Positions 11,525 to 14,292 of a DNA stretch of 14,292 bases are shown here, one piece after another. The notes beneath the pieces are model-generated. The model saw only the letters and a list, made by a program, of their open reading frames with translations. It was not told the origin of the DNA and did not search any database. Each line of letters starts with the position of its first letter. Positions within the stretch are counted from its first letter, which is position 1. Position numbers and translations under genes: made by a program. This DNA is from UBA1049 sp964525815. GTDB lineage: Bacteria > Bacillota > Clostridia > Oscillospirales > CAG-382. The stretch covers positions 1 to 14,292 of the forward strand of contig CAZGJQ010000049.1 in assembly GCA_964525815.1 (NCBI GenBank), written 5' to 3'.

Positions 11525-13186
11525 ATGAAAATTCCGGGCGCACAGATAATTATCGAAACCTTGATAGAGCAGGGATGTGACACCGTTTTCGGTTATCCCG
11601 GCGGGTTTGTTTTGAACATTTATGATGAGCTTTATAAGCAGAGCGATAAAATTCATCACATCATTACGGCGCACGAGCAGGGAGCCGCTCATGCAGCAGA
11701 CGGTTATGCGAGGGTTACCGGAAAGGTCGGGGTTGTTATAGCTACCTCCGGACCGGGAGCGACCAATCTGGTTACGGGTATAGCCAATGCTTATTTGGAT
11801 TCTACACCTATGGTTGCGATTACGGGTAATGTACCGTTGCCGCTCTTTGGGAAGGACAGCTTTCAGGAGGTGGACACAACAGGAATCACCATGCCCATAA
11901 CAAAGCATAACTACATTGTAAAGGATGTAAGCGAGCTTGCGGATGTTATACGGGAAGCGTTTTGGATTGCCAAATCCGGGCGTCCCGGTCCGGTTCTTAT
12001 TGATGTACCCAAGGACATTCAGCTTCAGACCTACGAATATATTCCGTCCCCGCCGACCGAGCTTAAGAAGCCGAAGGCTCCCTCGGATAAGGCAATACAA
12101 AGAGCTGCGGATATTATTTCCAAGTCGGAGAAGCCCTATATATATTGCGGAGGCGGTGTTGTTATTTCGGGTGCGGGTGAGGAGGTTGCCCGGCTTGCGG
12201 AGCTTATTGATTCTCCGATAGGGTTCAGCATGATGGGGTTGTCCGCCGTTTCCTCCGATAATCCGAGACATCTCGGAATGACGGGAATGCACGGCAGGTT
12301 TGCTTCGCTCAAGGCAAACTCCGAGGCCGATCTTATTATAGCGATAGGTGTGCGTTTCAGCGACAGAGCAACCGGAAACAAAATCAGGTACTCACAGAAG
12401 GCAAGGATACTGCATATTGACATTGATGCTGCTGAAATAGACAAGAATATAACCGCTTATTACGGGATAATCGGAGACACAAAGGTTGTGCTCCAGGCAC
12501 TTCTGAAAAAGATAAAAAAGCAGACACACCCGCAGTGGAGACAGGAGCTTGCAAAGATACAGGCTGAGGAGGCAGCGCATCTTCCAAAAGGCAGAGATAT
12601 GCACCCGATGAGCATTATCGAGAAGGTCAGGGAGTTTGCGTCTGACGATAATGTTGTCGCTACCGATGTCGGACAGCATCAGATGTGGGCTTCGCAGTAT
12701 TATAAAATCAAGTGTCCCAAGACCTTTTTAACCTCGGGGGGACTTGGAACCATGGGGTTTGGTATGGGAGCCGCTATCGGAGGCTGTATCGGAAGCGGAC
12801 GCAAAAAAACAGTGTTGTTTACGGGGGACGGCAGCTTCGGGATGAACCATACAGAAATGGCAACCGCCGTTACAAATAACCTTCCCCTTGTCGTTATTGT
12901 AATGAACAACGGTGTTCTCGGAATGGTAAGACAGTGGCAGACCATCTTTTATGACAAGAGATACTCCCAGACCACACTGGGCAGAAAAACGGATTTTGTT
13001 AAGCTGGCTGATGCATATGGAGCACAGGGGATAAGAGTTAAGAGCATGGATGAGCTGGAGGCGGCTCTGCAAACGGCGTTTGAAGCGGATTCACCGGTAA
13101 TAATCGACTGTATGATAGATATGGACGAGAGGGTTTTACCCATGATACCGCCCGGCGGCTCCATTGAAAATGTTATAGTGAACTGA
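11525..13186 (+). CDS. ilvB: Acetolactate synthase, large (catalytic) subunit
   Basis: Thiamine diphosphate enzyme that condenses pyruvate with pyruvate or 2-oxobutyrate, the first common step of valine/leucine and isoleucine synthesis. It has 553 residues, as usual. Catalytic Glu51 is in AHEQGAAHAADGYAR, followed by ATSGPGATN. The central FAD/structural domain includes SFQEVDTTGIT and MTGMHG. The ThDP/Mg motif begins TGDGSFGMN at 433-441 and runs to VVIVMNNGVLGMVRQWQ. A FAD-dependent synthase, rather than the catabolic AlsS type, is supported by the adjacent small subunit gene. The ATG at 11525 has AAGGAGGT 8 nt upstream. Expression should depend on read-through of the leader terminator. It is the first gene of ilvBNC. 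Confidence 0.97.
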   Translation: MKIPGAQIIIETLIEQGCDTVFGYPGGFVLNIYDELYKQSDKIHHIITAHEQGAAHAADGYARVTGKVGVVIATSGPGATNLVTGIANAYLDSTPMVAITGNVPLPLFGKDSFQEVDTTGITMPITKHNYIVKDVSELADVIREAFWIAKSGRPGPVLIDVPKDIQLQTYEYIPSPPTELKKPKAPSDKAIQRAADIISKSEKPYIYCGGGVVISGAGEEVARLAELIDSPIGFSMMGLSAVSSDNPRHLGMTGMHGRFASLKANSEADLIIAIGVRFSDRATGNKIRYSQKARILHIDIDAAEIDKNITAYYGIIGDTKVVLQALLKKIKKQTHPQWRQELAKIQAEEAAHLPKGRDMHPMSIIEKVREFASDDNVVATDVGQHQMWASQYYKIKCPKTFLTSGGLGTMGFGMGAAIGGCIGSGRKKTVLFTGDGSFGMNHTEMATAVTNNLPLVVIVMNNGVLGMVRQWQTIFYDKRYSQTTLGRKTDFVKLADAYGAQGIRVKSMDELEAALQTAFEADSPVIIDCMIDMDERVLPMIPPGGSIENVIVN

Positions 13187-13201
13187 ATGGGGGGATGACA
13201 T

Positions 13202-13720
13202 ATGAAAGATAAGCAATTTATTTTAGGCGTTCTCGTTTCCAACCATGCGGGTGTCCTGACCAGGATTTCCGGGCTGTTTTCGAGAAGAAACTTTAACATC
13301 GACAGCTTGAATGTAGCCGAAACCGAGAACCCCAAGCTGTCCCGTATGACCATTATCTCAAGAGGAGACGATTACACCAAGAACCAGATAGAGAAGCAGC
13401 TTGCCAAGCTGCATGATGTGAAAAAGGTAGAGATATTACCGCATAACAACACGGTTATAAGGGAGCTTCTGCTTATTAAGATTAAGGTTACAAAGAAGAC
13501 CAGAAGCGAGATTGTGGAATCGGTAAATATCTTCAGAGGCAAGGTTGTTGATTTCAACATCGATTCGGTAACGGTTGAGATAACCGGCGAGTCCTCTAAG
13601 CTGGATGCCTTTATTAAGTTTGCCGCCGAGTTCGGTATTATTGAGATGTGCCGCGCCGGCGCACTTGCACTCAAGCGGGGGATAGCTCCGCTGTCCGAGA
13701 GCGAAGATTTTTTGGATTAA
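13202..13720 (+). CDS. ilvN: Acetolactate synthase, small (regulatory) subunit
   Basis: Regulatory partner of IlvB, 172 residues. An ACT domain occupies about 5-80 (FILGVLVSNHAGVLTRISGLF, continuing to NIDSLNVAETENPKLSRMTI), where valine typically binds to inhibit the enzyme. The C-terminal domain (about 84-160) is typical of the family and stimulates the catalytic subunit. It starts 15 nt after the ilvB stop, with a G-rich ribosome site TGGGGGGA upstream. The 33-bp gap to ilvC shows a single operon. The gene could equally be called ilvH; the single-operon context gives no reason to choose. Confidence 0.95.
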   Translation: MKDKQFILGVLVSNHAGVLTRISGLFSRRNFNIDSLNVAETENPKLSRMTIISRGDDYTKNQIEKQLAKLHDVKKVEILPHNNTVIRELLLIKIKVTKKTRSEIVESVNIFRGKVVDFNIDSVTVEITGESSKLDAFIKFAAEFGIIEMCRAGALALKRGIAPLSESEDFLD

Positions 13721-13753
13721 CACTTAATTTTTTATAAAAAAGGAGTATTTATC

Positions 13754-14292
13754 ATGGCAAAAATGTATTACGAAAAGGATTGCAGCCTTTCATTGCTTAA
13801 AAATAAGACCGTTGCGGTCATCGGTTACGGAAGTCAGGGTCACGCACATTCGCTGAACCTGCATGACAGCGGAGTGGATGTTATCGTAGGGCTTTATGAG
13901 GGCTCAAAATCAGCCGAAAGAGCAAAAGAAGCGGGTCTTAAGGTAATGAATACGGCTGATGCGGTTAAGAACGCAGACATCACAATGATTCTTGTGAACG
14001 ACGAGAAGCAGGCGGCGCTTTACAAAAGCGAGATCGCTCCCAACCTTAAGCCGGGCTCCGCACTTGCGTTTGCCCACGGTTTCAATATTCATTTTAACCA
14101 GATTATTCCCAAGAGCGACGTGGATGTAATAATGATCGCACCCAAGGGACCCGGACATACGGTAAGAAGTCAGTTTACGGAGGGCAAGGGCGTTCCCTGT
14201 CTGATTGCGATTTATCAGGACGCCACAGGCAAGGCAAGAGAGCTTGCGCTTGCATATGCGCAGGGTATAGGCGGTGCGAGAGCGGGCATTCT
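13754..14292 (+). CDS. ilvC: Ketol-acid reductoisomerase, C-terminus cut by window edge
   Basis: NAD(P)H and Mg-dependent enzyme turning acetolactate or acetohydroxybutyrate into the dihydroxy acid of valine/isoleucine synthesis. The first 179 residues are visible; the metal-binding knotted domain is mostly beyond the window. The Rossmann motif is GYGSQGHAH at 24-32, the cofactor loop is VGLYEGSKSAERAK at 45-58, and catalytic His108 is in FAHGFNIHF. APKGPGHTVR at 129-138 is characteristic. In the cofactor loop the Arg common after VGL is Tyr48, which may matter for NADPH versus NADH preference. The ATG at 13754 has AAGGAG 8 nt upstream. Third gene of the operon. Confidence 0.96.
   Translation, partial: MAKMYYEKDCSLSLLKNKTVAVIGYGSQGHAHSLNLHDSGVDVIVGLYEGSKSAERAKEAGLKVMNTADAVKNADITMILVNDEKQAALYKSEIAPNLKPGSALAFAHGFNIHFNQIIPKSDVDVIMIAPKGPGHTVRSQFTEGKGVPCLIAIYQDATGKARELALAYAQGIGGARAGI

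Noticed and set aside
11450..12292. Long minus-strand open frame across the start of ilvB
   Set aside because: It is an antisense shadow of ilvB, with no ribosome site or recognisable domain.
13195..13208. Third copy of the GACATATG motif before ilvN
   Set aside because: Only half of the palindrome is present and it is formed by the ribosome-site spacer and start codon of ilvN.

Overview
This window looks like chromosomal DNA of a Clostridia-type, low-to-mid GC Firmicute. The grounds are consensus sigma-A promoters (TTGACA-17-TATAAT), strong AGGAGG-type ribosome sites, a LysM-CAP exoprotein and an Orp/NifX/MinD ferredoxin-ATPase cluster of the kind common in anaerobes. I see no rRNA, tRNA, CRISPR array, transposase, integrase or phage gene. 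The genus cannot be fixed from the sequence alone.

Layout. (1) 1-1505, minus strand: a cell-wall pair, ddl (D-Ala-D-Ala ligase) followed by murI (glutamate racemase, cut by the window edge), with a clear promoter at 1549-1577. (2) 1765-2376, plus strand: a secreted LysM-CAP protein with its own terminator. (3) 2448-3459: a self-contained AraC-type regulator with a GyrI-like ligand domain. It has its own promoter, a structured leader with an 8-codon open frame, and a strong terminator. (4) 3480-6515: a perfect consensus promoter driving a TetR regulator, an ABC ATPase and two ABC-2 membrane proteins, probably a drug or lipid exporter under TetR control. (5) 6571-11123: an Orp-like operon of DUF5320, DUF134 regulator, NifX-like protein, two tandem MinD-type ATPases each with two [4Fe-4S] motifs, an MBL-fold hydrolase, and a C_GCAxxG_C_C-NifX fusion. 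By analogy with the Desulfovibrio orange-protein (Orp) locus it probably builds or moves a metal-sulfur cofactor. Its promoter carries two copies of a palindromic 17-bp motif. (6) 11218-14292: the branched-chain amino-acid operon ilvB-ilvN-ilvC (ilvC cut by the edge). It is preceded by a perfect promoter, a 45-codon Ile/Val/Leu-rich leader peptide, an antiterminator candidate and a textbook intrinsic terminator.

The two most notable signals are regulatory. The ilv leader reads as a classical ribosome-mediated transcription attenuator, in a group where ilv genes are more often under T-box or CodY control; I found no T-box motif. The repeated GACATATGTCAT palindromes over the Orp-like promoter make a candidate operator for a regulator of that operon, plausibly the DUF134 protein it encodes. 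Several intergenic hairpins inside operons (5704-5760, 6894-6931, 7312-7386) suggest RNA-level tuning between genes.
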